Below the pieces are notes generated by a model. The model worked only from the letters and a program-made list of their open reading frames with translations. It had not been told where the DNA came from and searched no databases. DNA of 64,000 nucleotides, taken from Sphingobacteriaceae bacterium GW460-11-11-14-LB5. Lineage in GTDB: Bacteria > Bacteroidota > Bacteroidia > Sphingobacteriales > Sphingobacteriaceae. The position numbers were made by a program, and so were the translations under genes. Each line of letters starts with the position of its first letter. Within the stretch, counting starts at the first letter, position 1. Below are positions 45,952 through 54,015 of this stretch, in pieces. The stretch is taken from assembly GCA_002151545.1 (NCBI GenBank), contig CP021237.1, positions 3,906,001-3,970,000 of the forward strand. The letters are read 5' to 3'.

Positions 45952-46677
45952 TTAAAATGTTAGTGATAGTTTTAACGCTGGTGTTGCATTGAAACCATAC
46001 ATCGAATTGGTATTAATCATCGATGGCATTACCTTAAAAGAAAGGTTATCATCAATATTGAAGAAATGCAAACGGGCTGCAACATAAGCATCTACGATAT
46101 TGGCGAAATAAACTAAACCGTAAGAAAACAATACAATCTGTTTATTTCTTCTATAGGTATCTTTACGCTGGGTGATGCCTGAAGTAGAATAACGGCTACC
46201 AAAAGGGCCGTTAGGATCAGGTTGATCACTATGCGAATCGCGATACTGTAATTCGGTTAGGGCTAAATTATATTGTTTGCTACTTTCGATGTACGACATG
46301 GTCAGCACGGTTATTCCACCGTAAATACCTGCAATTTTAGCACTTGTATACAATTTCTGCCATATCTGACTTTTACCCGCCCTTGGACCATAGCCGTCGC
46401 TAAGCAATTGCATATTGTACAATTGGCCCCAGCCCGGTATAATCATCGATCTGAAAACCGCCTTTCTACCGGCAACCTTACCCGGATTAACATACTTGGC
46501 TTTCATTGAGTCCTTTCGGGTCATTGGTTTTTTAGCCGCAGTATCTAACGATTTAGATAATTTAATTTTCGAAGTATCAGCAGGTTTTAATACCGTATCC
46601 TTAACCTGCGCTGAGGCTAAGTTTACAAGAAAAAATGTAAATGCAGTAACCAGTATTAAAAGCTTAGTCTTTTGCAT
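45952..46677 (-). CDS. DUF5683 envelope protein
   Basis: 241 residues with a signal peptide (about 1-23, LVNLASAQ) and the family block RSMIIPGWGQLYN followed by hydrophobic helices (about 109-130 and 175-195). The family is Bacteroidetes-specific and of unknown function. Its ATG overlaps the parB stop codon (TAATG), so it is translationally coupled and part of a parA-parB-DUF5683 operon. This gene order suggests an envelope role tied to growth or division, but that is guesswork. Confidence 0.88.
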   Translation of the reverse strand: MQKTKLLILVTAFTFFLVNLASAQVKDTVLKPADTSKIKLSKSLDTAAKKPMTRKDSMKAKYVNPGKVAGRKAVFRSMIIPGWGQLYNMQLLSDGYGPRAGKSQIWQKLYTSAKIAGIYGGITVLTMSYIESSKQYNLALTELQYRDSHSDQPDPNGPFGSRYSTSGITQRKDTYRRNKQIVLFSYGLVYFANIVDAYVAARLHFFNIDDNLSFKVMPSMINTNSMYGFNATPALKLSLTF

Positions 46678-47585
46678 TACCAGTCTAATAACTCTAAAAT
46701 TCGGTTTAAGTCGTCATCACTCATAAAAGGAATTTCTATTGCCCCTTTACCATTCTGACTTACTTTTAACTTTACACGGGTGGCAAATTTAGAAGCCAGA
46801 TCGTCCTGTAATTTTTGATATTGAAAAGAAACGGCTTTTTCTTTCGATTTTTCGCCGGCTTTTAAAGGCACATGTTGTAAATTACGTACAAGCTCTTCTA
46901 CCTTACGTACCGATAATCCTTTTTCTAAAATTTCCTGGTGGATAAACAGTTGCTTGTCAACACCATCCACATTAATTAAGGCCCTTGCGTGCCCCATACT
47001 AATTTTCTGATCGCGGATGGAAGCCTGAATAGCCGGCGGAAGTTTTAATAAACGCAGGTAATTGGTAACTGTTGTACGGTTTTTACCTACACGTTCGCCT
47101 AATTGTTCTTGTTTTAAACCTACCTCATCAATCATCCTTTGGAAACTCAATGCGACTTCAATCGCATTTAAATTTTCACGCTGAATATTTTCGATCAGGG
47201 CCATTTCCAGCATCTGCTGATCGTTGGCACTGCGGATGTAAGCAGGAATCTGTGTTAAGCCAGCAAGCTTGGAAGCCCTGAACCTACGCTCACCAGAAAT
47301 AAGCTGGTATTTGTTTGCGGCCAGTTTTCTAACCGTAATGGGTTGTATTAAACCTTGTACCTTAATCGAGTCGGCAAGCTCGTTTAAAGCTACCTGGTCA
47401 AATTCGGTACGGGGTTGGTATGGATTGGTTTCAACTTCAGTTAAACTTACGTGACTGATATTGCCAATCTGCTCGGTTTCGCTAACAGCATTTACCTGCT
47501 GTTTCGGCGGATGAGCAGATTCGCTATCATCTAAAAGCGCACTTAACCCTCTTCCTAAACCTGTTTTTCGCTGAAAAGATGTCAT
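46677..47585 (-). CDS. parB: Chromosome-partitioning protein ParB
   Basis: 302 residues. The CTPase/nuclease-like N-terminal domain has NPYQPRTEFD and GERRFRASKLAGL (the arginine patch that binds CTP). The helix-turn-helix covers about residues 145-200 (LGERVGKNRTTVTNYLRLLKLP). The C-terminal dimerisation part ends ILELLDW. ParB binds parS sites near the origin and spreads to form a partition complex. It starts 7 bases after parA. I did not find a parS-like site (GTTTCACGTGAAAC) in the window by eye. Confidence 0.95.
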   Translation of the reverse strand: MTSFQRKTGLGRGLSALLDDSESAHPPKQQVNAVSETEQIGNISHVSLTEVETNPYQPRTEFDQVALNELADSIKVQGLIQPITVRKLAANKYQLISGERRFRASKLAGLTQIPAYIRSANDQQMLEMALIENIQRENLNAIEVALSFQRMIDEVGLKQEQLGERVGKNRTTVTNYLRLLKLPPAIQASIRDQKISMGHARALINVDGVDKQLFIHQEILEKGLSVRKVEELVRNLQHVPLKAGEKSKEKAVSFQYQKLQDDLASKFATRVKLKVSQNGKGAIEIPFMSDDDLNRILELLDW

Positions 47586-47592
47586 CTATAAT

Positions 47593-48396
47593 TTATAAAG
47601 TTGCTGTTCCTATGTTTTCTTCTTCCTTTAAAAGGCCGTTTTTCTTTACAATTTCGCGTGCAAGGTTCAGGTAATTAATGGCGCCTTTGCAATTCGCATC
47701 GTGCATAATTACCGAAACGCCATAACTAGGCGCTTCACTTAAACGTGTATTACGCTGAATAATGGTATCGAAAACCAGTTCGTGGAAATGCGTTTTCACC
47801 TCTTCTACCACCTGGTTTGATAAACGTAAACGCACATCGTACATGGTCAATAAAATACCTTCGATTTCCAGATCAGGGTTTAGACGGTTCTGAACAATTT
47901 TGATGGTATTTAATAACTTACCCAAACCTTCCAATGCAAAATACTCACACTGAACCGGGATAATCACCGAATCGGCTGCTGTTAAAGCATTGATGGTAAT
48001 TAAACCTAGGGATGGAGAACAATCGATAATAATAAAATCATACTGATCTTTGATTTTCTCCAACACCGCTTTCATTTTGTACTCGCGGTTATTCAGGTTA
48101 ATCATCTCGATTTCCGCACCAACCAGATCGATGTGGGCAGGCAATAAATCTAAATTTGGTGTATCCGTTTTTTGGATGGCCTGTAAAGGATCGATATCAT
48201 TAATGATACACTCATAAATACTATCTTTAATATTCCGGGGATCGAAACCGATACCTGAAGTCGAATTTGCCTGAGGATCAGCATCAACCAGTAAAGTTTT
48301 GTATTCTAGTACGGCCAAACTCGCAGCCAGGTTTATAGATGAAGTTGTTTTACCAACACCACCTTTTTGATTTGCTAATGCAATAATTTTGCTCAT
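47593..48396 (-). CDS. parA: Chromosome-partitioning ATPase ParA (Soj)
   Basis: 267 residues. Deviant Walker A KGGVGKTTSS at the N-terminus, switch I DADPQANST and switch II IIIDCSPSLG. It is a chromosomal-type ParA without the N-terminal DNA-binding domain of plasmid versions. Together with ParB it moves the origin region during segregation. It is the first gene of the operon; on the minus strand the near match TAAATTTC about 15 bases upstream could be a -7 element. Confidence 0.95.
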   Translation of the reverse strand: MSKIIALANQKGGVGKTTSSINLAASLAVLEYKTLLVDADPQANSTSGIGFDPRNIKDSIYECIINDIDPLQAIQKTDTPNLDLLPAHIDLVGAEIEMINLNNREYKMKAVLEKIKDQYDFIIIDCSPSLGLITINALTAADSVIIPVQCEYFALEGLGKLLNTIKIVQNRLNPDLEIEGILLTMYDVRLRLSNQVVEEVKTHFHELVFDTIIQRNTRLSEAPSYGVSVIMHDANCKGAINYLNLAREIVKKNGLLKEEENIGTATL

Positions 48397-48467
48397 CTAT
48401 GTATCCGAAATTTACTTAACGTTTATTTGGGCTGTGTTATTTATGCGTTTTAATTGGCAAAAAGTTC

Positions 48468-48475
48468 TATTTTTG
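48468..48475 (+). promoter_or_regulatory. Possible promoter -7 element for the FMN reductase gene
   Basis: TATTTTTG fits TAnnTTTG exactly, but there is no clear -33 and the leader would be about 95 bases. It lies in the divergent region between parA and the reductase gene. Confidence 0.35.
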
Positions 48476-48576
48476 CGTTGTTTACGGCCTTTTTCACAAT
48501 CAGCTAAGATACAAACTATATGGCAATTTTAGCAAGAAGCGTGTTTGGGTTTTACACATCTTATTAACAATTATCC

Positions 48577-49098
48577 ATGATCACAATTATAGCCGCTACC
48601 AACAGGCCCAATAGCAATACGCTAAAAGTTGCCAAATATTACCATAAGCAACTAAAAGAAAAAGGCGCTGATGCCAATTTGTTCAGCCTGGAGCACCTGC
48701 CTATAGATGTTTTGAATACGGATATGTACGGCAAACGATCGGAAGCTTTTCAGGAAATCCAGAACATGATTAATAACACCGAAAAGTTTTTGTTTATCAT
48801 GCCAGAGTACAACGGAAGTTACCCTGGCGTACTAAAAGTGTTAATAGATGCCTGCAATTTTCCTGATAGTTTTTATGATAAAAAGGCCGCTTTAGTTGGT
48901 ATTTCTTCCGGTAAATATGGCAATATCCGCGGGGTAGATCATTTTACAGGTGTTTGCCATTATATTCACCTGCATATCCTACCCTTACGTTTGCACATCC
49001 CGAATATTAAAACCGAATTAGACGCCGAGGGCAATTTAAGCCAACCCGATACCATTAAGTTCACCACCGAGCAGATCGAGAAGTTTATTAAATTCTAA
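48577..49098 (+). CDS. NADPH-dependent FMN reductase family protein
   Basis: 173 residues with a flavodoxin-like fold. The phosphate loop is AATNRPNSNTLKVA and the second FMN-binding block is PEYNGSYPGVLKVLIDAC. Such enzymes reduce FMN, quinones or azo dyes with NADPH. Length is normal for the family. It stands alone, divergent from parA and followed by repeats and an IS element. The substrate cannot be specified. Confidence 0.88.
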   Translation: MITIIAATNRPNSNTLKVAKYYHKQLKEKGADANLFSLEHLPIDVLNTDMYGKRSEAFQEIQNMINNTEKFLFIMPEYNGSYPGVLKVLIDACNFPDSFYDKKAALVGISSGKYGNIRGVDHFTGVCHYIHLHILPLRLHIPNIKTELDAEGNLSQPDTIKFTTEQIEKFIKF

Positions 49099-49121
49099 TC
49101 TTCATTCATTTTTCTGCAGCC

Positions 49122-49371
49122 TGCAATGCCAAATCTTAGTACAGAATTTGCCACCTAAACCCGATGGCAGCGGCACGAAGTAAAGCGTACAGCGGGAATG
49201 CTTCAACCTAAATGTTACTAAATCTGCTTTCCAAAAAAAATAAAGGGTTCATTTTTAATAAAGTTTTGTTTGTTAGGAAAAGCAGCACCTGTATTTCATA
49301 TGAGCGTCACTCCTGCTTTCTGTTACAAGTCCTCGCTGCGCTGTGGGCTTTTCACGTCAATCAGGTTTAGG
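49122..49371. repeat. Dispersed foldback repeat, intact copy
   Basis: Begins with TGCAATGCCAAATCTTAGTA and holds CCTAAACCCGAT (49154-49165) and its near-inverse ATCAGGTTTAGG at the far end (49360-49371), matching at 11 of 12 positions. It appears composite: the middle ~117 bases (49176-49292) are absent from the neighbouring copy. It contains no gene. The 3' module (tcactcctgctttctgttac onward) recurs at 50785-50849. Confidence 0.7.
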
Positions 49372-49540
49372 AAACAAAAAACAGTGCTTTAAACTTTCAG
49401 GAACAATAGTCTATTATAATGAAAAGATTTCTTTCACAATATTGCAACCCTAAATCTTAGTACAGACCGTGCCACCTAAACCCGTATTCTATGGTTTATG
49501 CAAATAAAAAGTTTTTTTTCTGAGAAGCATTACTTTAGAT

Positions 49541-50539
49541 TTATGCAGCAGGCTCCAGGAGGTATGGCGTACCTCTTTTAACAGCAGCAAAAGCTCTGCT
49601 CAGTAGCTTATTTTTTATCACATTCAGTACACACATAGCGTTTTTTCCCTCAGCTTTTTTTCGATCATAGTATCGTTTGAATTCGTTATCTTTTTTTATC
49701 GTGTTTAGCGCACACATGGTCAGTAACGCCTTTAGTTTTTTATTGGCGAGGTTGCTTACCCGGTTTCTCCCTCGTATACTCGTCCCCGAGCTATGTGGAA
49801 ATGGGACTATTCCACAATAGCTCGCAAACTTTCTGTAGTCTGAAAATGCAGCGAAGGCTTCAGTATGGATCAGGATAAACATAGCCGTCTGCTTTCCGAT
49901 CCCATGCACGCTCTGCACAAGGCTGAACTGTTCGTTTAGTTCCTGGTCCTCTGTTATTAAGGCTGCCAACTCGATATCTACCTTTTTTATCCGTTCGGCG
50001 TAAAGGGCAAGCATTTCCTGGCTATCGGCTATGCAATAGCCAGCGTTCTCCCTATCAAATCCTTTAAGCTCTGAGCAAGTGCATTTAAAAGAGGTCTGGT
50101 GTCTTACCAACTGTTCGCGGTGTGCCAGCAGGTGTTTGAGTTTTGAGCTTGTTGCCGAAGGAAGGAGGTAAGGACGGGCTTTGTGCTGATTTGAAAAAGC
50201 ATAGCTTGCGATTGCCTGTGCGTCAGCCTTATCAGATTTCCCCCGTTTAAGTCCAATGGAACGCTTAATGTGCAGCCCGTTTTCAACCCATATAGATAAA
50301 TCATTTGCATGCATAAAGTTGGTTATGGGGCAGATATAAATACCTGTATGCTCGCAACAGAAAAGAACCTTCTTAGGCGCGATACCATGTATGGAAAGCC
50401 ATTCCAGCATTAGGCCAAAGCCATCATAGCTGTTCTTAAAAACATGGTGAAGGGGCTTGTCGAAACAGGCCTGTGTAACAACAGCAACATCGATGGTTGA
50501 TTTGGAAATATCTATTCCAACAAATAGTTCATAATTCAT
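49541..50539 (-). CDS. IS110-family recombinase (DEDD transposase)
   Basis: 332 residues. The RuvC-like N-terminal domain shows the DEDD set D10 (VGIDISKS), E63 (CCEHTG), D103 and D106 (KSDKADAQA). The C-terminal Tnp domain (about 205-290: VQSVHGIGKQTAMFI, YCGIVPFPHSSG, RGRNRVSN) carries the candidate catalytic serine at S250/S251. IS110 enzymes work as RNA-guided recombinases using a non-coding RNA from the element. The gene is full length with no frameshift, so the element could still be active. Confidence 0.93.
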   Translation of the reverse strand: MNYELFVGIDISKSTIDVAVVTQACFDKPLHHVFKNSYDGFGLMLEWLSIHGIAPKKVLFCCEHTGIYICPITNFMHANDLSIWVENGLHIKRSIGLKRGKSDKADAQAIASYAFSNQHKARPYLLPSATSSKLKHLLAHREQLVRHQTSFKCTCSELKGFDRENAGYCIADSQEMLALYAERIKKVDIELAALITEDQELNEQFSLVQSVHGIGKQTAMFILIHTEAFAAFSDYRKFASYCGIVPFPHSSGTSIRGRNRVSNLANKKLKALLTMCALNTIKKDNEFKRYYDRKKAEGKNAMCVLNVIKNKLLSRAFAAVKRGTPYLLEPAA

Positions 50540-50571
50540 AACTTTACGGTTAAGTGAAATGGAAATCCTAA

Positions 50572-50706
50572 AGTTGAATAAAACTGAATCCCTTAATAGT
50601 CCGCTAGACTAAAATTCTATATGGTTCTTGTTCAACTAAAAAGCAGAGGTCTGTTACAGGTTCTAGATCGTAAGTCTGGATCGCAGCATAGTTCACCTCT
50701 GCTTTT
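50572..50706 (-). ncRNA. Candidate IS110 bridge RNA (two-stem-loop core)
   Basis: In the non-coding end upstream of the recombinase, transcribed in the same direction. The 5' stem-loop is closed by 12 perfect pairs (50695-50706 with 50639-50650) around a 44-base loop. The 3' stem-loop has 7 perfect pairs (50631-50637 with 50572-50578) around a 52-base loop. The 5' loop contains GGATCGCAGC (plus strand, 50678-50687), 9/10 identical to the right flank GGATGGCAGC (50758-50767). The 3' loop contains ATTCTATATGGTTCTTG (50614-50630), close to the left IS end ATTCTATGGTTTATG (49486-49500). Order and pairing fit a target-binding loop followed by a donor-binding loop. Full RNA limits are unknown. Confidence 0.65.
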
Positions 50707-50849
50707 AAGGTTTCCTTTGTCAAATTTAATTCTTTGATAATCTTTCTCAAACCTAAGGGATGGCAGCGGTGTTTCATGTGAGTGTCACTCCTGCTTTCTG
50801 TTACAAGTCCTCGCTGTGCTACGGGCTTTTCACGTCAATCAGGTTTAGG

Positions 50850-51280
50850 AACGTAAAACAGTGCATTATATCCTCCGATACAATACTTCAAAATGGTAAA
50901 AACCCTTCCAAAATGAAAAGGTTTTTTGCGGCATTTTTTTTCTGATAAATAGAAAAACACTTCTATCACGCTAAAAAACAACAAGTTAATGAAGCTGCTA
51001 AACCCATTGGCATCACAATTGACCCTACGCCATTTATATTAATCAGCTGTTGTATCATTTGATAAAGAAACAAATCCAATTAAACCATATTTTTACTACA
51101 AAACCGTATAGATAAATTTAGGAATACGCAAACCAAATAACTTTGCTTTCTTTTGCGAAAAACTTTCTACCCTTTGCGGTTAAACTAAAAAAAGCCATGA
51201 AACCATCAATGATTTACAAAACTTCACAATAAATAAGTAAATCATGATAGCTTCATCACCATTAAAAAAAATAAAAACAG
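50850..51280. other. Intergenic region upstream of the histidine kinase
   Basis: No complete gene. Bases 50958-51062 read as 34 codons ending HAKKQQVNEAAKPIGITIDP... and a stop, without a start codon, possibly the remnant of a lost gene. On the plus strand TAACTTTG at 51138-51145 is an exact -7 match with a weak TTTA 17 bases upstream; it would give the kinase gene a leader of ~130 bases. Confidence 0.35.
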
Positions 51281-53032
51281 ATGAAAATCAAGACCAAACT
51301 CCGCCTCGGATTCGGGTTTCTCTTTATAATCGTTTTATCCTTCGGATTAATTGCGCTCTTTTACTTGAATGAGCTTTCCGACAAATCGAAGGTGATCCTT
51401 AAAGACAACTACAAATCGCTGAAATATGTTGCCGCCATGCGCAATGTAATCGATCAGCATCCTTTTCCATTAAACAGCACGCAACAGGCAATATTTACTG
51501 AAAACCTAAAAAATGAGGGTTTAAACATTACCGAACCCGGTGAAAAAGCGGCTTTCCAGAAATTAGAAATCGCTTTTAATGTGCTTAACGATTCGAAATC
51601 ATCAGCCATTAAAGCAAACAGCATCAAAGATTTACGCGTAGCGCTCCAAAATATCGAGCAGGTAAATATGAAAGCCATTTACGACAAAAATGAGCTGGCC
51701 AACGAAGCTTCCTCAAGAGCCAACCTGTACATTATGATTGCGGCGACCTTGAGCTTTATTATACTCTTTACTTTTATTGTCAATTTCCCTGGTTTTGTGG
51801 CCAATCCATTGGCCGAATTTAGTGCTGCCATTAAACAGATCAGTCGTAAAAATTACAAACAACGTTTGCATTTCGAAAATGATGATGAGTTTACCGAACT
51901 GGCAGACTCCTTTAACGGAATGGTGGTTAAGTTAAACGAATGGGAAAACAGTAACTTATCTAAAATTAAATCAGAAAAATCGCGCATCGAGGCCATTATT
52001 GCTCAAATGCAGGATGCCATTATTGGCCTAAATGAAAAAGGTGAGGTGTTATTCTTAAATCACCTGGCTGCCAAGTTAATGAGTCTGGATGAAGATAAGG
52101 TTATTGGTCAGAATGTGGCCGAACTGATGCAAAAAAACGAGCTGCTTAAACGGATCATTAAACCCGAAACGAATGACAATACCTTAAAAATTTATGCCGA
52201 TGATAAAGAATCTTATTTCCTGCTGGAAAACCGCGAAATTATCATCCCAAATTATGAAGAACAGGACGAAAATACATTAATTGCCTCATCTAAATCTGCC
52301 GGGAGTGTTTACACTTTAAAAAACATTACCCAGTTTAAAGAACTCGATGAAGCCAAAACAAATTTTATCGCTACGGTTTCACACGAGTTAAAAACACCGT
52401 TATCGTCTATCAAAATGAGTTTGAAATTGCTTAACGATGAGCGTGTAGGTGGGATGAATGACGAGCAGCACGAACTACTCAACCACATCCAAGAAGATAG
52501 TGACCGACTGCTCAAAATCACCAGCGAACTTCTAGATCTTTCGCAAGTAGAAACGGGTAATTTAAAACTTACTTTTGCCATCACCAAACCAGAAGAAATT
52601 GTTCAATATGCCATCGATGCGGTTAAGTTTCAGGCCGAGCAAAAATCAATTGAACTGGTACTCAACTGCGATCAGAATTTACCGAACGTGAATGCCGATA
52701 TCCAGAAAACAGCCTGGGTAATGGTTAACTTTTTATCCAATGCCTTGCGTTATAGTTCCGAAAAATCGAAGGTAATCATCGATATTTTCCAAAAGGATAA
52801 ATTTATAGAATTCTCGGTACGCGATTTTGGGAAAGGTATTGACGAAAAATACCAGAAACGACTATTCGACAGGTATTTTCAGGTGCCTACGGATGGTCAG
52901 AATAAATCAGGCTCCGGATTGGGACTGGCCATTTCTAAAGATTTTATTGAAGCCGAAAACGGAAAAATATGGGTGGTAAGCGCCATTGGCGAAGGCAGTA
53001 AATTTTGTTTTAGTTTGCCTGTTGTGGAGTAG
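51281..53032 (+). CDS. Membrane-bound sensor histidine kinase (orphan)
   Basis: 583 residues. Two membrane helices (about 8-28 and 148-168) flank a ~120-residue periplasmic sensor. HAMP domain about 169-222, PAS domain about 235-345, HisKA with phosphoacceptor H368 in VSHELKTPLSS, then the ATPase domain with N box VNFLSNALRY, G1 DFGKGI and G2 SGSGLGLAI. It senses an envelope signal and phosphorylates a response regulator, but none is encoded next to it. The layout resembles kinases found with kdp operons in Bacteroidetes; no kdp genes are here, so the signal is unknown. Confidence 0.92.
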   Translation: MKIKTKLRLGFGFLFIIVLSFGLIALFYLNELSDKSKVILKDNYKSLKYVAAMRNVIDQHPFPLNSTQQAIFTENLKNEGLNITEPGEKAAFQKLEIAFNVLNDSKSSAIKANSIKDLRVALQNIEQVNMKAIYDKNELANEASSRANLYIMIAATLSFIILFTFIVNFPGFVANPLAEFSAAIKQISRKNYKQRLHFENDDEFTELADSFNGMVVKLNEWENSNLSKIKSEKSRIEAIIAQMQDAIIGLNEKGEVLFLNHLAAKLMSLDEDKVIGQNVAELMQKNELLKRIIKPETNDNTLKIYADDKESYFLLENREIIIPNYEEQDENTLIASSKSAGSVYTLKNITQFKELDEAKTNFIATVSHELKTPLSSIKMSLKLLNDERVGGMNDEQHELLNHIQEDSDRLLKITSELLDLSQVETGNLKLTFAITKPEEIVQYAIDAVKFQAEQKSIELVLNCDQNLPNVNADIQKTAWVMVNFLSNALRYSSEKSKVIIDIFQKDKFIEFSVRDFGKGIDEKYQKRLFDRYFQVPTDGQNKSGSGLGLAISKDFIEAENGKIWVVSAIGEGSKFCFSLPVVE

Positions 53033-53148
53033 ATTCCGCGTTTTTAACCGCAAAGGACGCAAAGTTTAAGGCAGAGCATACAGGGAAAAGATGGATGATG
53101 GAAAATGGAAGATGGAAAACACACCGCCAACCGCTCAATGCCACGCGC

Positions 53149-53625
53149 TTACACAATATAAGGTTCCATTTCCTTATCAATGCTTTTACGTAGTTCCATT
53201 AATTTAACGGCATAACCATGCATGGCAATTTCTTTTTCGGTTTTGGGTTTAAAAGCTGGGATTGCCTTTGGTTGTCCATCATCGTCAACGGCTACAAAAA
53301 CAATAATACAATGTGTATTCTTAACAAAATCGGTCTGCCCTACTGGTTTAGAAAAAGCATCAACAGCAATGTGCATACTGGTTTTGCCTGTATAAATAAT
53401 ACGTGCTTCCATTTTAACCAGGTGACCGATATGAACAGGGTGAAAAAACCTGATTCCACCAACATAAACCGTTACACAATAAGTCTGGCTCCATTGTAAA
53501 GCACAGGCAAAAGCAGCCTGATCAATCCATTTCATCATCATACCTCCATGTACCTTACCGCCATAATTAACGTCAGAAGGTTCGCTTAAAAATTGAAGTT
53601 CGATATGGTTTTTGGTTCTGGGCAT
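53149..53625 (-). CDS. Acyl-CoA thioesterase (hotdog fold)
   Basis: 158 residues, a single hotdog domain of the YciA/ACOT type that hydrolyses acyl-CoA to free acid and CoA. The active-site segment NYGGKVHGGMMMKWIDQAAF gives H26 and D35 as the conserved residues. The C-terminal helix (EKEIAMHGYAVKLMELRKSID) is typical. Cytosolic. It is transcribed alone, with degenerate intergenic repeats on both sides. Chain-length preference is unknown. Confidence 0.9.
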   Translation of the reverse strand: MPRTKNHIELQFLSEPSDVNYGGKVHGGMMMKWIDQAAFACALQWSQTYCVTVYVGGIRFFHPVHIGHLVKMEARIIYTGKTSMHIAVDAFSKPVGQTDFVKNTHCIIVFVAVDDDGQPKAIPAFKPKTEKEIAMHGYAVKLMELRKSIDKEMEPYIV

Positions 53626-53943
53626 GGTAATATTTTGTTAAAAATTGCTTGGTTTTAATGTCTTTGCTAAGATATTATAAAATAAGTTATTTTCCCGCAA
53701 TCAGCTGTTATGATCTGTCAAGGTGACTCGACACAATTAACTGCCAATTACAAAAATAATCCCGCAGATTTAAGATGATTAACGCAAATTGATTATTTTT
53801 CTGCCGCTGTCAATGAGATCTGCGGGAAAGAACTCTCTTAGCTTTCGTCATTCTGAGTTCATCTCAGGATCTAACCAGCATGATAGATACTGAAATAAAT
53901 TTTTAATCCGTGTTTATCTGTGTACATCCGTGGCTAAAACAAT
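53626..53943. repeat. Intergenic region made of degenerate repeat phrases
   Basis: No gene. CCCGCAGAT near 53761 and ATCTGCGGG near 53825 form an inverted pair around ~45 bases, related in wording to the terminator at 25480-25506. A gtcattctgag...ctcaggatc stretch (53847-53872) is a fragment of the foldback family. The phrase atccgtgtttatctgtg (53908 onward) is another repeated intergenic text. Confidence 0.45.
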
Positions 53944-53948
53944 AAAAA

Positions 53949-53973
53949 AAGTCGTAGCGAGACGCTACGACTT
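53949..53973 (-). terminator. Terminator downstream of the GH97 gene
   Basis: AAGTCGTAGCG and CGCTACGACTT form an 11-base perfect stem with a 3-base loop; on the minus strand a run of T residues follows. It is 43 bases past the GH97 stop codon. Confidence 0.85.
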
Positions 53974-54015
53974 GAAACAGTGTCAGTTGATAACAAATGA
54001 CACCACTTACTTAAT

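Larger units (their letters stand above)
49484..50758 (-). mobile_element. IS110-family insertion sequence
   Basis: About 1.27 kb, defined by where the interrupted repeat stops and resumes; each boundary is uncertain by up to ~10 bases because the reference copy differs slightly. As expected for IS110 there are no terminal inverted repeats and no clear target duplication. It holds one recombinase gene on the minus strand and ~220 non-coding bases upstream of it with two stem-loops (candidate bridge RNA). Confidence 0.82.
49442..50849. repeat. Dispersed foldback repeat, short copy interrupted by IS110
   Basis: The left part (49442-49484) matches 49122-49164 and ends CACCTAAACCCG. The right part (50759-50849) resumes GATGGCAGCGG and runs to ATCAGGTTTAGG. 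Joined without the IS they form one ~134-base copy of the repeat. Confidence 0.7.

Noticed and set aside
46677..48396. parS site near parAB
   Set aside because: No GTTTCACGTGAAAC-like palindrome found by eye in or around these genes.
50760..50945. 61-codon plus-strand ORF right of the IS element
   Set aside because: Reads through the dispersed repeat; the same repeat to the left is not open in that frame over its length.
51281..53032. KdpD-type kinase
   Set aside because: No KdpD N-terminal or Usp domains and no kdp genes nearby.
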